NCBI RefSeq assembly: GCF_900110925.1 | Contig: NZ_FOFP01000009.1 | Location: forward strand, 146,893 to 210,892 | Source: Pseudomonas cuatrocienegasensis | GTDB taxonomy: Bacteria > Pseudomonadota > Gammaproteobacteria > Pseudomonadales > Pseudomonadaceae | Direction of reading: 5' to 3' | Length of the DNA stretch: 64,000 bases | Shown: positions 51,102 through 60,601 of the stretch, one piece after another | How the letters are laid out: each line of letters begins with the position of its first letter | Position numbering within the stretch: the first letter of the stretch is position 1 | The notes under the pieces: generated by a model | The model's input: the letters and a program-made list of their open reading frames with translations, nothing else | The model's database searches: none | Told to the model about the DNA's origin: nothing | Program-made: the position numbers and the translations under genes

Positions 51102-52343
51102 ATGGAACGGTCGAACACCTTTCTCTGGCAATTTCCTCTGGCCCTTGCGGCTCTTCTGACCCTTAGTGCCTGCGGCCCCGCAGCGCAAAGCGCGGCGCCC
51201 ATGGCTGCGCCGACCGTGAGTGTGGCTCAGGTGATCGAACAGCCGATTACCGAGTGGGACGCCTTCACCGGGCGCCTGGAAGCACCGGAAACCGTCGAGA
51301 TACGCCCACGGGTAGCCGGTTTTATTGACCGTGTAGCCTTCGATGAAGGCAGCCTGGTGAAAAAGGGCGACCTGCTGTTCCAGATCGACCCCCGGCCCTT
51401 CCAGGCCGAGGTCAAACGCCTTGAAGCGCAGTTGCAGCAAGCGCGCGCCAGCCTCGCCCGCAGCCAGAGCGAAGCCCAGCGTGGTGAGCGTCTGCGCCAG
51501 AGCAACGCGATCTCCGCCGAGCTGGCCGATGCCCGCGCCAGTGCCGCCGCCGAAGCCCGTGCGGCGGTGGCCAGCATCCAGGCCGAGCTGGACAATGCCC
51601 GTCTGAACCTCAGCTTTACTCGCGTTACCTCTCCCATCGACGGCCGTGTCAGCCGCGCGGAAATCACCGCCGGCAACCTGGTCAGCGCAGGGCAAGGGCC
51701 ACTCACCCGGGTGGTCAGCACGGGCACCGTGTATGCCTACTTCGACGCTGATGAGCGAGTGTTCCTCAAGTACCTGGAAATGGCCCGTGCCGCCGGGCAA
51801 GACGCCCGCGTCGCCAGCCCGGTGTACCTCGGCTTGTCCAGCGAGGACGGCTTCCCGCACCTCGGCCAGCTGGACTTTCTGGATAACCAGGTCAACCCGC
51901 AGACCGGCACCATCCGCGGCCGCGCAGTGTTCGACAACCGCGAAGGCCGCTTCACCCCAGGCCTGTACGTGCGCCTGCAACTGGTGGGCAGCGAGCGCTA
52001 CAACGCGACCCTGATCCAGGAAGCCGCCGTAGGCACCGACCTGGGCAAGAAGTTCGTGCTGGTACTGGCTGCCGACAACAGCGTCAGCTACCGCACCGTC
52101 GAGCTGGGCCCAAAGCTTGAGGGCCTGCGCATCGTGCGCAGCGGCCTGAAAAAAGGTGAGCAGATTCTGGTCAATGGTCTGCAGCGCGCCCGCCCCGGCG
52201 CCACCGTCGACCCGCAGGTTGTGCCCATGGCCGATGACGCCACCCTCGCCGCCTTGTCCCTTCAGCGGGAAGCGCTCGATGGGCTGCAAAGCCAGCGCGT
52301 TGTCACCCAGCCCACCGCCGCTCCCCGTACCCCGCGCAGCTGA
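51102..52343 (+). CDS. mexE: RND efflux periplasmic adaptor MexE
   Basis: A 413-residue membrane-fusion protein. The N-terminus is a lipoprotein signal (LLTLSACG, lipobox Cys about residue 24). Lipoyl and hairpin domains (EIRPRVAGFIDRVAFDEGSLVKKGDLLFQIDP; coiled-coil LEAQLQQARASLARSQSEAQ) and the beta-barrel follow. It bridges MexF and OprN. Starts at ATG 51102. Confidence 0.93.
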   Translation: MERSNTFLWQFPLALAALLTLSACGPAAQSAAPMAAPTVSVAQVIEQPITEWDAFTGRLEAPETVEIRPRVAGFIDRVAFDEGSLVKKGDLLFQIDPRPFQAEVKRLEAQLQQARASLARSQSEAQRGERLRQSNAISAELADARASAAAEARAAVASIQAELDNARLNLSFTRVTSPIDGRVSRAEITAGNLVSAGQGPLTRVVSTGTVYAYFDADERVFLKYLEMARAAGQDARVASPVYLGLSSEDGFPHLGQLDFLDNQVNPQTGTIRGRAVFDNREGRFTPGLYVRLQLVGSERYNATLIQEAAVGTDLGKKFVLVLAADNSVSYRTVELGPKLEGLRIVRSGLKKGEQILVNGLQRARPGATVDPQVVPMADDATLAALSLQREALDGLQSQRVVTQPTAAPRTPRS

Positions 52344-52354
52344 AGGCACCGACC

Positions 52355-55300
52355 ATGAACTTTTCGCAATTCTTTATCCGGCGACCGATCTTCGCTGCGG
52401 TGCTGTCGCTGATCATTCTGATCGGCGGCGCCATCTCGCTGTTCCAACTGCCGATCAGTGAATACCCGGAAGTGGTACCACCCACCGTGGTGGTGCGCGC
52501 CAACTTCCCTGGCGCCAACCCCAAGGTTATCGGCGAGACCGTCGCCTCGCCGCTGGAACAGGCCATCGTCGGCGTGGAAGGCATGCTCTATATGTCGTCC
52601 CAGGCCAACAACGACGGCCGTCTGACTTTGACCGTAACCTTCGCCCTGGGCACCGACCTGGATAACGCTCAGGTGCAGGTGCAGAACCGGGTGACCCGTA
52701 CCCTGCCGACGCTGCCGACCGATGTGCAGCGCCTCGGGGTGACCGTGGACAAGTCCTCGCCGGACCTGACCATGGTGGTCCACCTGACCTCGCCGGATGA
52801 GCGTTACGACATGCTCTACCTGTCCAACTACGCCGCGCTCAACGTCAAGGACGAGCTGGCGCGGCTGGACGGCATTGGCGATGTGCAGCTGTTCGGCCTG
52901 GGCAACTATTCCCTGCGGGTCTGGCTCGACCCGGACAAGGTCGCCTCGCGCAACCTCACCGCCAGTGACGTGGTCGCCGCCATTCGTGAGCAGAACCGCC
53001 AGGTTGCGGCAGGCTCCCTGGGTGCGCCACCGAGCGATGCGGGCAACAGTTTCCAGTTGTCGATCAACACCCAGGGCCGTCTGGTCAGCGAGGAAGAGTT
53101 CGAGAACATCATTATCCACGTCGGTGACAACGGCGAGATCACCCGCCTGCGTGACGTCGCACGGATCGAACTGGGCTCAAGCCAGTACGCCCTGCGCTCG
53201 CTACTGAACAACCAGCCGGCGGTGGCCATCCCGATCTTCCAGCGCCCTGGCTCCAACGCCATCGCCATTTCCGATGCAGTGCGCGAGCGCATGGCCGAAC
53301 TGAAAACCAGCTTCCCGGAGGGCGTCGATTACTCCATCGTGTACGACCCGACGATCTTCGTGCGCGGCTCCATCGAGGCGGTGGTGCACACCCTGCTCGA
53401 AGCCATCGTGCTGGTGGTGCTGGTGGTGATCCTGTTCCTGCAGACCTGGCGTGCTTCGATCATTCCGCTGGCCGCCGTACCGGTGTCGCTGATCGGCACC
53501 TTCGCGGTGATGCATATGTTCGGCTTCTCGCTTAACGCGCTGTCGCTGTTCGGTCTGGTGCTGGCCATCGGCATCGTGGTGGATGACGCCATCGTTGTGG
53601 TGGAGAACGTCGAGCGCAACATCGCCCTCGGCAAGACGCCGGTGGAGGCAACCCGCCAGGCCATGCGTGAGGTCACCGGGCCGATCATCGCCACGGCCCT
53701 GGTGCTCTGTGCGGTGTTCGTGCCCACAGCCTTTATCTCGGGCCTGAGCGGGCAGTTCTACCAGCAGTTTGCCCTGACCATCGCGATCTCCACGGTGATC
53801 TCGGCGTTCAACTCGCTGACCCTGTCCCCTGCCCTGGCTGCGGTGCTGCTGAGAAGCCACGATGCACCCAAGGACCGCTTCTCCCGTGGCCTGGATCGGC
53901 TGTTTGGCGGCTGGCTGTTTGCCCCGTTCAACCGCTTCTTCGAGCGTGCCAGCCGTGGCTATGTCGGCACCGTAAGCCGCGTGCTGCGCAGGAGCGGCAT
54001 CGCCCTGGTGGTGTATGCGGGCCTGATGGGCCTGACTGTACTGGGCTTTGCCACCACGCCGACCGGCTTCGTGCCGCCGCAGGACAAACAGTACCTGGTG
54101 GCCTTTGCCCAGTTGCCTGATGCCGCAACCCTGGACCGCAGCGAAGACGTGATCAAGCGCATGTCCAGCATTGCCCTGGAGCACCCGGGCGTGGAAAGCA
54201 CCGTGGCCTTCCCGGGCCTGTCGATCAACGGCTTCACCAACAGCCCGAACAGCGGCATCGTCTTCGTCACGCTCAAGGACTTCGACCAGCGCAAGACGCC
54301 GGAGCTGGCTGCTGGGGCGATTGCCGGCGAGCTGAATGGCCAGTTTGGTGCCATCCAGGACGCCTTTATCGCGATTTTCCCGCCACCGCCGGTGATGGGC
54401 CTGGGCACCATTGGCGGCTTCCGCCTGCAGGTGCAGGACCGTGGCAACCTGGGTTACGACGAGCTGTATATCCAGACCCAGAACATCCTGGCCAAGGCGC
54501 GTGAGCTGCCGGAGCTGGACCCGATGTCACTGTTCACCAGCTATCAGGTCAACGTGCCGCAGATTGATGCTGCCATCGACCGCGAGAAGGCCAAGACCCA
54601 CGGTGTGCCTATCGACCAGATCTTCGACACCCTGCAGATCTACCTGGGCTCGCTGTATGCCAACGACTTCAACCGCTTTGGCCGCACCTATCAGGTGAAC
54701 GTGCAGGCTGATCAGCAGTTCCGCCTGGAACCGGAGCAGATCGGTCAGCTCAAGGTGCGCAATGACCGTGGCGAGATGGTGCCCTTGTCGACCTTCGTCA
54801 AGGTCAGCGACAGCTCCGGGCCGGATCGGGTGATGCACTACAACGGCTTTATCACCGCGGAAATCAACGGTGCGGCGGCGCCTGGCTACAGCAGCGGGCA
54901 GGCCGAAGCGGCCATCGCCCGGTTGCTCAAGCAGGAGCTGCCCAATGGCATGAGCTTCGAGTGGACCGAGCTGACCTACCAGCAGATCCTCGCCGGCAAT
55001 ACCGCGCTGTTCGTCTTCCCGCTCTGCGTGCTGCTAGCGTTCCTGGTGCTCGCGGCGCAATACGAAAGCTGGAGCCTGCCGCTGGCGGTGATCCTGATCG
55101 TGCCCATGACCCTGTTGTCGGCGATTGCCGGGGTGATCATGGCCGGCGGTGACAACAACATCTTCACCCAGATCGGGTTGATCGTCCTGGTCGGATTGGC
55201 CTGTAAGAACGCCATTCTGATCGTCGAGTTCGCCAAGGAAAAACAGGAGGAAGGCCTGGACCGTGTCGCCGCAGTGCTGGAGTCCTGCCGCCTGCGTCTG

Positions 55301-55534
55301 CGGCCGATTCTGATGACCAGCTTCGCCTTCATCATGGGGGTGGTGCCGCTGGTGATCTCCACCGGTGCCGGTGCGGAAATGCGTCATGCCATGGGCGTGG
55401 CGGTGTTCAGCGGCATGCTCGGCGTGACCTTCTTCGGCCTGCTGCTGACCCCGGTGTTCTACGTGCTGATCCGCGCCTTCGTCGAACGGCGTGAGGCTAA
55501 AAAAGGTGTTGCAGCGCAGGAGGTGCAGGTATGA
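52355..55534 (+). CDS. mexF: RND multidrug efflux pump MexF
   Basis: A 1059-residue, 12-helix inner-membrane proton/drug antiporter. FSQFFIRRPIFAAVLSLIILIGG is TM1; GIVVDDAIVVVENVER in TM4 carries the proton-relay Asp pair; SAFNSLTLSPALAAVLL and LVGLACKNAILIVEFAKE in TM10/11 are HAE1-family motifs. Exports chloramphenicol-, fluoroquinolone- and trimethoprim-type compounds in P. aeruginosa. It starts 11 bases after mexE and overlaps oprN by 4 bases. Confidence 0.95.
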   Translation: MNFSQFFIRRPIFAAVLSLIILIGGAISLFQLPISEYPEVVPPTVVVRANFPGANPKVIGETVASPLEQAIVGVEGMLYMSSQANNDGRLTLTVTFALGTDLDNAQVQVQNRVTRTLPTLPTDVQRLGVTVDKSSPDLTMVVHLTSPDERYDMLYLSNYAALNVKDELARLDGIGDVQLFGLGNYSLRVWLDPDKVASRNLTASDVVAAIREQNRQVAAGSLGAPPSDAGNSFQLSINTQGRLVSEEEFENIIIHVGDNGEITRLRDVARIELGSSQYALRSLLNNQPAVAIPIFQRPGSNAIAISDAVRERMAELKTSFPEGVDYSIVYDPTIFVRGSIEAVVHTLLEAIVLVVLVVILFLQTWRASIIPLAAVPVSLIGTFAVMHMFGFSLNALSLFGLVLAIGIVVDDAIVVVENVERNIALGKTPVEATRQAMREVTGPIIATALVLCAVFVPTAFISGLSGQFYQQFALTIAISTVISAFNSLTLSPALAAVLLRSHDAPKDRFSRGLDRLFGGWLFAPFNRFFERASRGYVGTVSRVLRRSGIALVVYAGLMGLTVLGFATTPTGFVPPQDKQYLVAFAQLPDAATLDRSEDVIKRMSSIALEHPGVESTVAFPGLSINGFTNSPNSGIVFVTLKDFDQRKTPELAAGAIAGELNGQFGAIQDAFIAIFPPPPVMGLGTIGGFRLQVQDRGNLGYDELYIQTQNILAKARELPELDPMSLFTSYQVNVPQIDAAIDREKAKTHGVPIDQIFDTLQIYLGSLYANDFNRFGRTYQVNVQADQQFRLEPEQIGQLKVRNDRGEMVPLSTFVKVSDSSGPDRVMHYNGFITAEINGAAAPGYSSGQAEAAIARLLKQELPNGMSFEWTELTYQQILAGNTALFVFPLCVLLAFLVLAAQYESWSLPLAVILIVPMTLLSAIAGVIMAGGDNNIFTQIGLIVLVGLACKNAILIVEFAKEKQEEGLDRVAAVLESCRLRLRPILMTSFAFIMGVVPLVISTGAGAEMRHAMGVAVFSGMLGVTFFGLLLTPVFYVLIRAFVERREAKKGVAAQEVQV

Positions 55535-56910
55535 AAGCACTGATTCCTAGCCTGCTGGTGGTGGCCCTCAGTGCCTGCGCGGTTGGCCCGGATTACCAGC
55601 AACCCGAGACCCAGCCGCTGACGCTCAAACAGGCCAGCGACAACTATGACCAGTCGCGATTCGAAGCCCTGTGGTGGCAGCAGTTCGAGGACCCGACGCT
55701 GAATCAACTGGTGCGCCAATCGCTCGAAGGCAACCGTGAACTGCGCATCGCCTTCAGCCGCCTGCGTGCAGCGCGGGCGATTCGCGAGGACATCGCCAAC
55801 GATCGTCTGCCCACGGTTACCAGCCGCGCCAGCGGTGAATTCGGCAAGGCTCAGCAGCCTGGCGTGAGTGAGCAGCGCGAACGCAGCGAACGCTATGACC
55901 TGGGCCTGGACATGGCCTGGGAGCTGGACCTGTTCGGCCGTATCCAGCGCCAACTGGAGGCCAGCGATGCGCAAATCGAGGTAGCCGAAGCGGACTACCA
56001 GCAAGTGCAGGTCAGCCTGATCGCCGAGCTGGTGGATGCTTACGGCGCCTTGCGCGGTGCCCAACTGCGCGAAGGTATCGCCCGCGACAACCTGAGCAAC
56101 CAGCAGGAGTCACGGGAGATTACCGAGCAGTTGCGTGAAGCCGGGGTGGGCAGTGAACTCGACGTGCTGCGTGCCGACGCCCGCCTGGCCGGGACCGAAG
56201 CCAGCCTGCCGCTGCTGCAGGCTGAGCAGGTGCGCGCCATCAATCGCATCGCCACGCTGCTCGGTGAACGGCCCAACCAGTTGACTGTCGACCTGTCGCC
56301 GCAGCCGTTGCCGGCCATTGCCAAGGCTTTGCCGATTGGCGATCCGGGTGAGCTGCTGCGCCGCCGGGCGGATATTCGCGCTGCCGAACGCGCGCTGGCT
56401 GCGGCAACCGCCGAGATTGGCGTGGCCACTGCCGACCTGTTCCCACGGGTCAGTGTCGCCGGCTTCCTGGGCTTTACCGCCGGGCGTGGTTCACAGCTGG
56501 GTTCCTCGGCGTCGCGTGCCTGGGGTGTTGCCCCGAGCATCAGTTGGGCGGCATTTGACCTGGGCAGCGTAAGAGCGCGCCTGCGCGGTCGTGAAGCCGA
56601 AGCCGACGGTGCCCTGGCGCAGTACGAGCAACAGGTGCTGCTGGCCCTGGAAGAATCGGAAAACGCCTTCAGCGATTACGGCCAACGGCAACAACGCCTG
56701 CTCGCCCTCGCCCGCCAGTCCGAAGCCAGCCGCGCCGCTGCGGCCCAGGCTCGGGTGCGCTACCGCGAAGGTGAAGTGGACTTCCTCGTGCTGCTCGACG
56801 CCGAACGCGAACGCCTGGCCGCCGAAGACGCCCAAGCCCAGGCGGAAGTTGACGTCTACCGCGGCATCGTCGCCCTGTACAAAGCCCTTGGCGGTGGCTG
56901 GATGATCTAA
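55531..56910 (+). CDS. oprN: Outer-membrane efflux channel OprN
   Basis: A 459-residue outer-membrane factor of the TolC type. A lipoprotein signal (LVVALSACAVGPDYQQP) is followed by two repeats of coiled-coil/beta segments (for example FEALWWQQFEDPTLNQLVRQSLEGNRELRIAFSRLRAAR). It forms the exit duct for MexEF. A palindromic repeat and a terminator follow. Confidence 0.93.
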   Translation: MKALIPSLLVVALSACAVGPDYQQPETQPLTLKQASDNYDQSRFEALWWQQFEDPTLNQLVRQSLEGNRELRIAFSRLRAARAIREDIANDRLPTVTSRASGEFGKAQQPGVSEQRERSERYDLGLDMAWELDLFGRIQRQLEASDAQIEVAEADYQQVQVSLIAELVDAYGALRGAQLREGIARDNLSNQQESREITEQLREAGVGSELDVLRADARLAGTEASLPLLQAEQVRAINRIATLLGERPNQLTVDLSPQPLPAIAKALPIGDPGELLRRRADIRAAERALAAATAEIGVATADLFPRVSVAGFLGFTAGRGSQLGSSASRAWGVAPSISWAAFDLGSVRARLRGREAEADGALAQYEQQVLLALEESENAFSDYGQRQQRLLALARQSEASRAAAAQARVRYREGEVDFLVLLDAERERLAAEDAQAQAEVDVYRGIVALYKALGGGWMI

Positions 56911-56911
56911 C

Positions 56912-56960
56912 TCTGTTGTCGTTTCGTCCGGGCCCGCGACGAAACGGCAACAGACCCTAG
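56912..56960. repeat. Dispersed palindromic repeat, copy 2
   Basis: TCTGTTGTCGTTTCGTCC and CGACGAAACGGCAACAGA, followed by CCCTAG: the inverted form of the repeat at 2780-2838. Both copies lie right next to operon ends or starts. Confidence 0.8.
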
Positions 56961-56993
56961 CTCCTTGGGTTGTCCTAACGGATCAACCCTTTT

Positions 56994-57030
56994 AGCCCAC
57001 GACCGGTACTCCTGGTCGTGGGCTTTTTTT
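56994..57030 (+). terminator. Terminator downstream of mexEF-oprN
   Basis: AGCCCACGACC (56994-57004) pairs with GGTCGTGGGCT (57014-57024), then seven Ts. Confidence 0.92.
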
Positions 57031-57158
57031 ATTGATGTGCTTGACGCTGCCCCGGGTATCGCTTCGCTCGACCCAGGCTACAAGGCTGATGCAGCGCAGC
57101 TATGGTTAGGCACTGCGGCGCTTGACTTAGAGCGCACTCCAACTTTTAGGATCGTCCC

Positions 57159-57614
57159 ATGGAATCCCATCTGAGCATTCACCAAGTCGCCAAACGCACC
57201 GGTCTGACGGCCTACACCCTGCGCTACTACGAACGTATCGGCCTGATCACGCCGATCGCCCGAGCAGCCGGAGGGCAGCGGCGTTATGCGGCAGCGGACA
57301 TGGCCTGGATCGAATTCCTGCTGCGCTTGCGAACCACCAATATGCCCATCGGCAAGATGCAGGCGTTCGCAAGGTTACGTGGCGCTGGGGACTCAACGGT
57401 GCCGGAGCGCCGGCTGATGCTGGAAGACCACCTGACGGATGTTCTTTCCGCTATCGACGCGCTGCGCCAATCTGCCCAAGCCCTGCAGGCAAAGGTCGAA
57501 TATTACCGCGCGTTCGAGCAGTCCCTGGCGTCGCTCTCCCCCTCTACTGAAGGACATGCTGATGAACACAGAAAGTCGCTACGACCGGGGCCTGGCAAAA
57601 CTTCGAGAAATTGA
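57159..57614 (+). CDS. MerR-family regulator
   Basis: A 151-residue MerR-type regulator. SIHQVAKRTGLTAYTLRYYERIGLITPIARAAGGQRRYAAADMAWIEFLLRLR is the winged HTH; a helical linker (MPIGKMQAFARL ... HLTDVLSAIDALRQSAQALQAKVEYYRAFEQSL) follows. It overlaps the next gene by 53 bases in another frame, so the two are co-transcribed. Probably responds to oxidised or toxic small molecules. Confidence 0.9.
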   Translation: MESHLSIHQVAKRTGLTAYTLRYYERIGLITPIARAAGGQRRYAAADMAWIEFLLRLRTTNMPIGKMQAFARLRGAGDSTVPERRLMLEDHLTDVLSAIDALRQSAQALQAKVEYYRAFEQSLASLSPSTEGHADEHRKSLRPGPGKTSRN

Positions 57615-57945
57615 CGGTGAGGCCGGTGAACGTGTGCTGGAAAGCCTGCAAGGCCTTGCCCCAGACTTTGCACGCTACCTGATCGAGTTTCCGTTTGGGG
57701 ATATCTACTCCAGGCCGGGCCTGGACCTGAAAAGCCGGGAGATCGCCGTCATCGCTGCACTCACTGCCCTGGGCAATGCCACGCCACAGCTCAAGGTGCA
57801 TATCCAGGGGGCTCTGAATGTCGGCGTAACCCGTGAGGAAGTCCTGGAAACCATCATGCAGATGGCCGTTTATGCGGGATTCCCGGCTGCCTTGAATGGT
57901 TTGGCCGCGGCCAAAGAGGTGTTTGCTCAGGGAGAACCCGGATGA
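57562..57945 (+). CDS. Carboxymuconolactone decarboxylase-family protein (AhpD-like)
   Basis: A 127-residue CMD-domain protein. PDFARYLIEFPFGDIYSRPGLDLKSREIAVIAALTALGNATPQLKVHIQGALNVGVTREEVLETIMQMAVYAGFPAALNGLAAAKEVF is the full domain. It lacks the redox CxxC of AhpD, so decarboxylase/isomerase type is more likely. ATG 57562 has SD GAAGGA; an ATG at 57556 is in the same frame. It starts inside the MerR gene. Confidence 0.88.
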   Translation: MNTESRYDRGLAKLREIDGEAGERVLESLQGLAPDFARYLIEFPFGDIYSRPGLDLKSREIAVIAALTALGNATPQLKVHIQGALNVGVTREEVLETIMQMAVYAGFPAALNGLAAAKEVFAQGEPG

Positions 57946-58086
57946 GCGAAGCGCCTTAGGGTGAAAGCCTGATAAGCCGTTGGAAAAGGCGATGTCCATA
58001 GTTGTTGCAACGCGATTGATGGATACAACAGCTAACTCAGGCATGGCCTTGGAAAAGCATCTGCGCTGGCAATACTGCGCTGCGCT

Positions 58087-59001
58087 TCAAGGCAACTCTT
58101 TCGCCACCCGCTCGGCCAAAAAGTCGAGCAGCACCCGAACTCTGGCCGGTACGTGCCGGCCAGGCCCAACGAACAGCGCATGGATGTCCTCTATGTCGCC
58201 AGGGTTCCAGTCTTGCAGCACGCACACCAGCCGGCCGGCGGCAAGATCGGCAGCGACGTGGTAGCGCGCTAGCCGGGCCACGCCGAGGCCAGCCAATGCC
58301 ATCTTGCGCAGGCTCTCTCCATCGCCCAGGCGTAGCTGGCCTGACGGCGAAATCGCAACCCTCTCGCCATGACGGTCGGTGAAGGGCCAGGCATCGATAT
58401 GTCGCGCATAGCTGAGGCCCAAGCATTGATGCCGGCGCAGATCGTCGGGGTGGATGGGTAGGCCCGCGTGCTGTAGATACTCGGGGGATGCGACCACTGC
58501 CACGCCACTGGCGCCGAGGTGGCGTTGACTCAGGCACGAGTCCGGCAACGGCCCCGTACGAATGGCAACGTCGCTGCGGTCGTCGAGCAGATCCACGACC
58601 GTGTCGCTGAGCACCACGTCCAGTTGTACGTCAGGGTAACGCTGCAGGAATTCCGGCAAGAGCGGCAATAGGTAATGGACGCCGAGCGCCACCTGACTGT
58701 TGACGCGGATACGACCACGCGGCGCTTGCGCTTGTGCTACTTCGTGCTCGGCGCAGCCGATGTCATCCAGGATGCGTAGGCAACGGTCGTGGAAGGCACT
58801 TCCTTCGGGCGTGAGTTGCAGTTTGCGCGTCGTGCGATGGAGCAGTTTCGCTCCCAAGCGCATCTCCAGCCGACTGATTAGCTTGCTGATGGCCGAGGCA
58901 GTCATGCCCAGTGGCTCAGCGGCCGCGGTGAAGCCCTCGGTCGCGACCACCGTGACAAACACTTCCATCTCGAAGGCACGGTTGATGTTCTGGCGAGACA
59001 T
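58087..59001 (-). CDS. LysR-family transcriptional regulator
   Basis: A 304-residue regulator. MEVFVTVVATEGFTAAAEPLGMTASAISKLISRLEMRLG is the HTH; effector domain ends in the usual VLLDFLAERV. ATG at 59001 (an in-frame ATG at 59019 is possible). It is divergent from an MFS exporter across 108 bases that hold a TTCAAT-N5-ATTGAA repeat, and is probably its regulator. Confidence 0.9.
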   Translation of the reverse strand: MSRQNINRAFEMEVFVTVVATEGFTAAAEPLGMTASAISKLISRLEMRLGAKLLHRTTRKLQLTPEGSAFHDRCLRILDDIGCAEHEVAQAQAPRGRIRVNSQVALGVHYLLPLLPEFLQRYPDVQLDVVLSDTVVDLLDDRSDVAIRTGPLPDSCLSQRHLGASGVAVVASPEYLQHAGLPIHPDDLRRHQCLGLSYARHIDAWPFTDRHGERVAISPSGQLRLGDGESLRKMALAGLGVARLARYHVAADLAAGRLVCVLQDWNPGDIEDIHALFVGPGRHVPARVRVLLDFLAERVAKELP

Positions 59002-59014
59002 TCGGTGAATCCAT

Positions 59015-59031
59015 TTCAATTATGAATTGAA
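59015..59031. promoter_or_regulatory. Candidate operator of the LysR/MFS pair
   Basis: TTCAAT-TATGA-ATTGAA, a perfect 6-base inverted repeat in the divergent promoter, 14 bases before the LysR start. Confidence 0.6.
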
Positions 59032-59109
59032 TTTAAGCTATCTATTTCACCACAGCCATTCTCTCTACGCTCCAAAAGGTCAATCCAACAGACCTTTGGG
59101 GGCGTTCTT

Positions 59110-60315
59110 ATGCAAGCTGTTTCCACAGGGCGCAGCACCTTGCCCGCGTTGCTGTCCATGATGCTCGGGGGATTTGCGATAGGCACCACCGAATACGCAA
59201 GTATCGGTGTCCTGCCGCAGATAGCCGATGACTTCGGCGTCAATCTGGCGCGCGCTGGGCTGGTCGTCAGCGGCTATGCGCTGGGCGTCAGCATCGGATC
59301 ACCGATCCTGGCGGCCCTGACTGGAGGTCTTTCGCGTAAGGCGTTGATGCTCGCGATCATGGCCTTGTTCGTGGTCGCTAATGCGGCCGCGGCCTTGAGC
59401 GCGAGCTATGACGTGCTCATCATCGCGCGCATCGTCTCCGCGTTGCCGCACGGCGTCTTTTTCGGCGTCGGTGCGGCTATCGCGGCGAGCTTCGTGGCGC
59501 AAGACCGGCGGGCCTCGGCTGTGGCGATGGTATTCGGCGGCCTGACAATCGCGGTTGCGGCCGGTGTGCCGCTGGCGACCTTTATCGGCCAGCGTCTGGG
59601 CTGGCCCATGGCCTACTGGTTCGTCGCAGCCATTGGTCTCGCGTCCTTGCTTGCGATGGCCACCACCTTGCCGCGCAACATCGACATTGCGCCGCCCGGC
59701 AGTCTCATCGAGCAGATCAAAGTGCTTGGCAACGGACGCCTGCTGATCGCCTTCGGCATGAACTTCTGCGCCTGGGGCGGCACCTTCGTGGCCTTTGCCT
59801 ACCTCCCCAGCATCCTGGCCGAGATCACCGGCTTCACGCCGAATGGCGTGACCTGGATGCTGGCGCTTTACGGGGTCTCGGTGATAGTTGGCAATTTCCT
59901 CGGCGGACGAGTATCCGACCAGGCCGTGGTGCCGGCGCTGACGCTGATGCTCGGCGCCCAGGCAACGGTGCTGCTGATCTTCACCTTCAGCGCATCGTCG
60001 ATGCTCGGTTCGATCCTCACGCTGGGTGTGCTCGGCGCGCTCATGTTCTGCAATGTGCCGGGGCTGGCGCTCTATGTCGTACAACTTGCCGCGCGCTATC
60101 AGCCCGGAAATGTCGATATCGCCTCAACCATCAATGTGTCGGCCGCGAACGCCGGTATTGCGCTGGGCGCTTTCATCGGCGGGCTCGTGGCGCAATCCCG
60201 GTTGGGGCTGGGAGCCACGCCGTGGGCTGGCGCGATCATGGTCGGCATCGGCCTGCTGCTGACCTTGTGGAGTGGCTGGCTCGACAGGCGGCAAGTGCCG
60301 GCCAAGGCGGCGTAG
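59110..60315 (+). CDS. MFS transporter, DHA1 family (AraJ-like exporter)
   Basis: A 401-residue 12-TM exporter. GGFAIGTTEYASIGVLPQIADDFGVNLARAGLVVSGYALGV in TM1-2, LSRKALMLAIMALFVVANA at the loop and a late GNVDIASTINVSAANAGIALGAFIGG are its marks. Divergent from its LysR regulator. A hairpin (GTTACTCA/TGAGTAAC, about 60320-60343) follows. Confidence 0.9.
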   Translation: MQAVSTGRSTLPALLSMMLGGFAIGTTEYASIGVLPQIADDFGVNLARAGLVVSGYALGVSIGSPILAALTGGLSRKALMLAIMALFVVANAAAALSASYDVLIIARIVSALPHGVFFGVGAAIAASFVAQDRRASAVAMVFGGLTIAVAAGVPLATFIGQRLGWPMAYWFVAAIGLASLLAMATTLPRNIDIAPPGSLIEQIKVLGNGRLLIAFGMNFCAWGGTFVAFAYLPSILAEITGFTPNGVTWMLALYGVSVIVGNFLGGRVSDQAVVPALTLMLGAQATVLLIFTFSASSMLGSILTLGVLGALMFCNVPGLALYVVQLAARYQPGNVDIASTINVSAANAGIALGAFIGGLVAQSRLGLGATPWAGAIMVGIGLLLTLWSGWLDRRQVPAKAA

Positions 60316-60601
60316 GCTGGCGTTACTCAGCGGCGTTGAGTAACTCATGGGGGCGGCAGCGGCTCATTGCTCCATATCCCATGGCTCCTTCTGCTATGGC
60401 GCAGCGATATTCCCACTCCGGCAAAGCCCAGGTGCCCACGGCATCGGTACTGTCGATTTTATGTGCCAATGCCACTTGGCTAAATAAACCCTGCCTCCAG
60501 TCGGCTGTACTGACAATTGCGTCGCCTTGACGCGCGGCAAAGCGCCGCCGGCGGTGTAAGCTGTGCGGCTTTTAGCCCTGGCGCCTATTGGAGAACCGTT
60601 T

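Noticed and set aside
50997..52349. 450-residue minus-strand frame over mexE
   Set aside because: Shadow of mexE; the GC-rich third codon positions create long antisense frames.
53201..54184. Long antisense frame within mexF
   Set aside because: Composition is His/Gln/Arg-rich in the pattern typical of antisense to a GC-rich gene; mexF is clearly real.
60320..60343. Hairpin GTTACTCA/TGAGTAAC after the MFS gene as a terminator
   Set aside because: No T run follows; not strong enough to list as a terminator.
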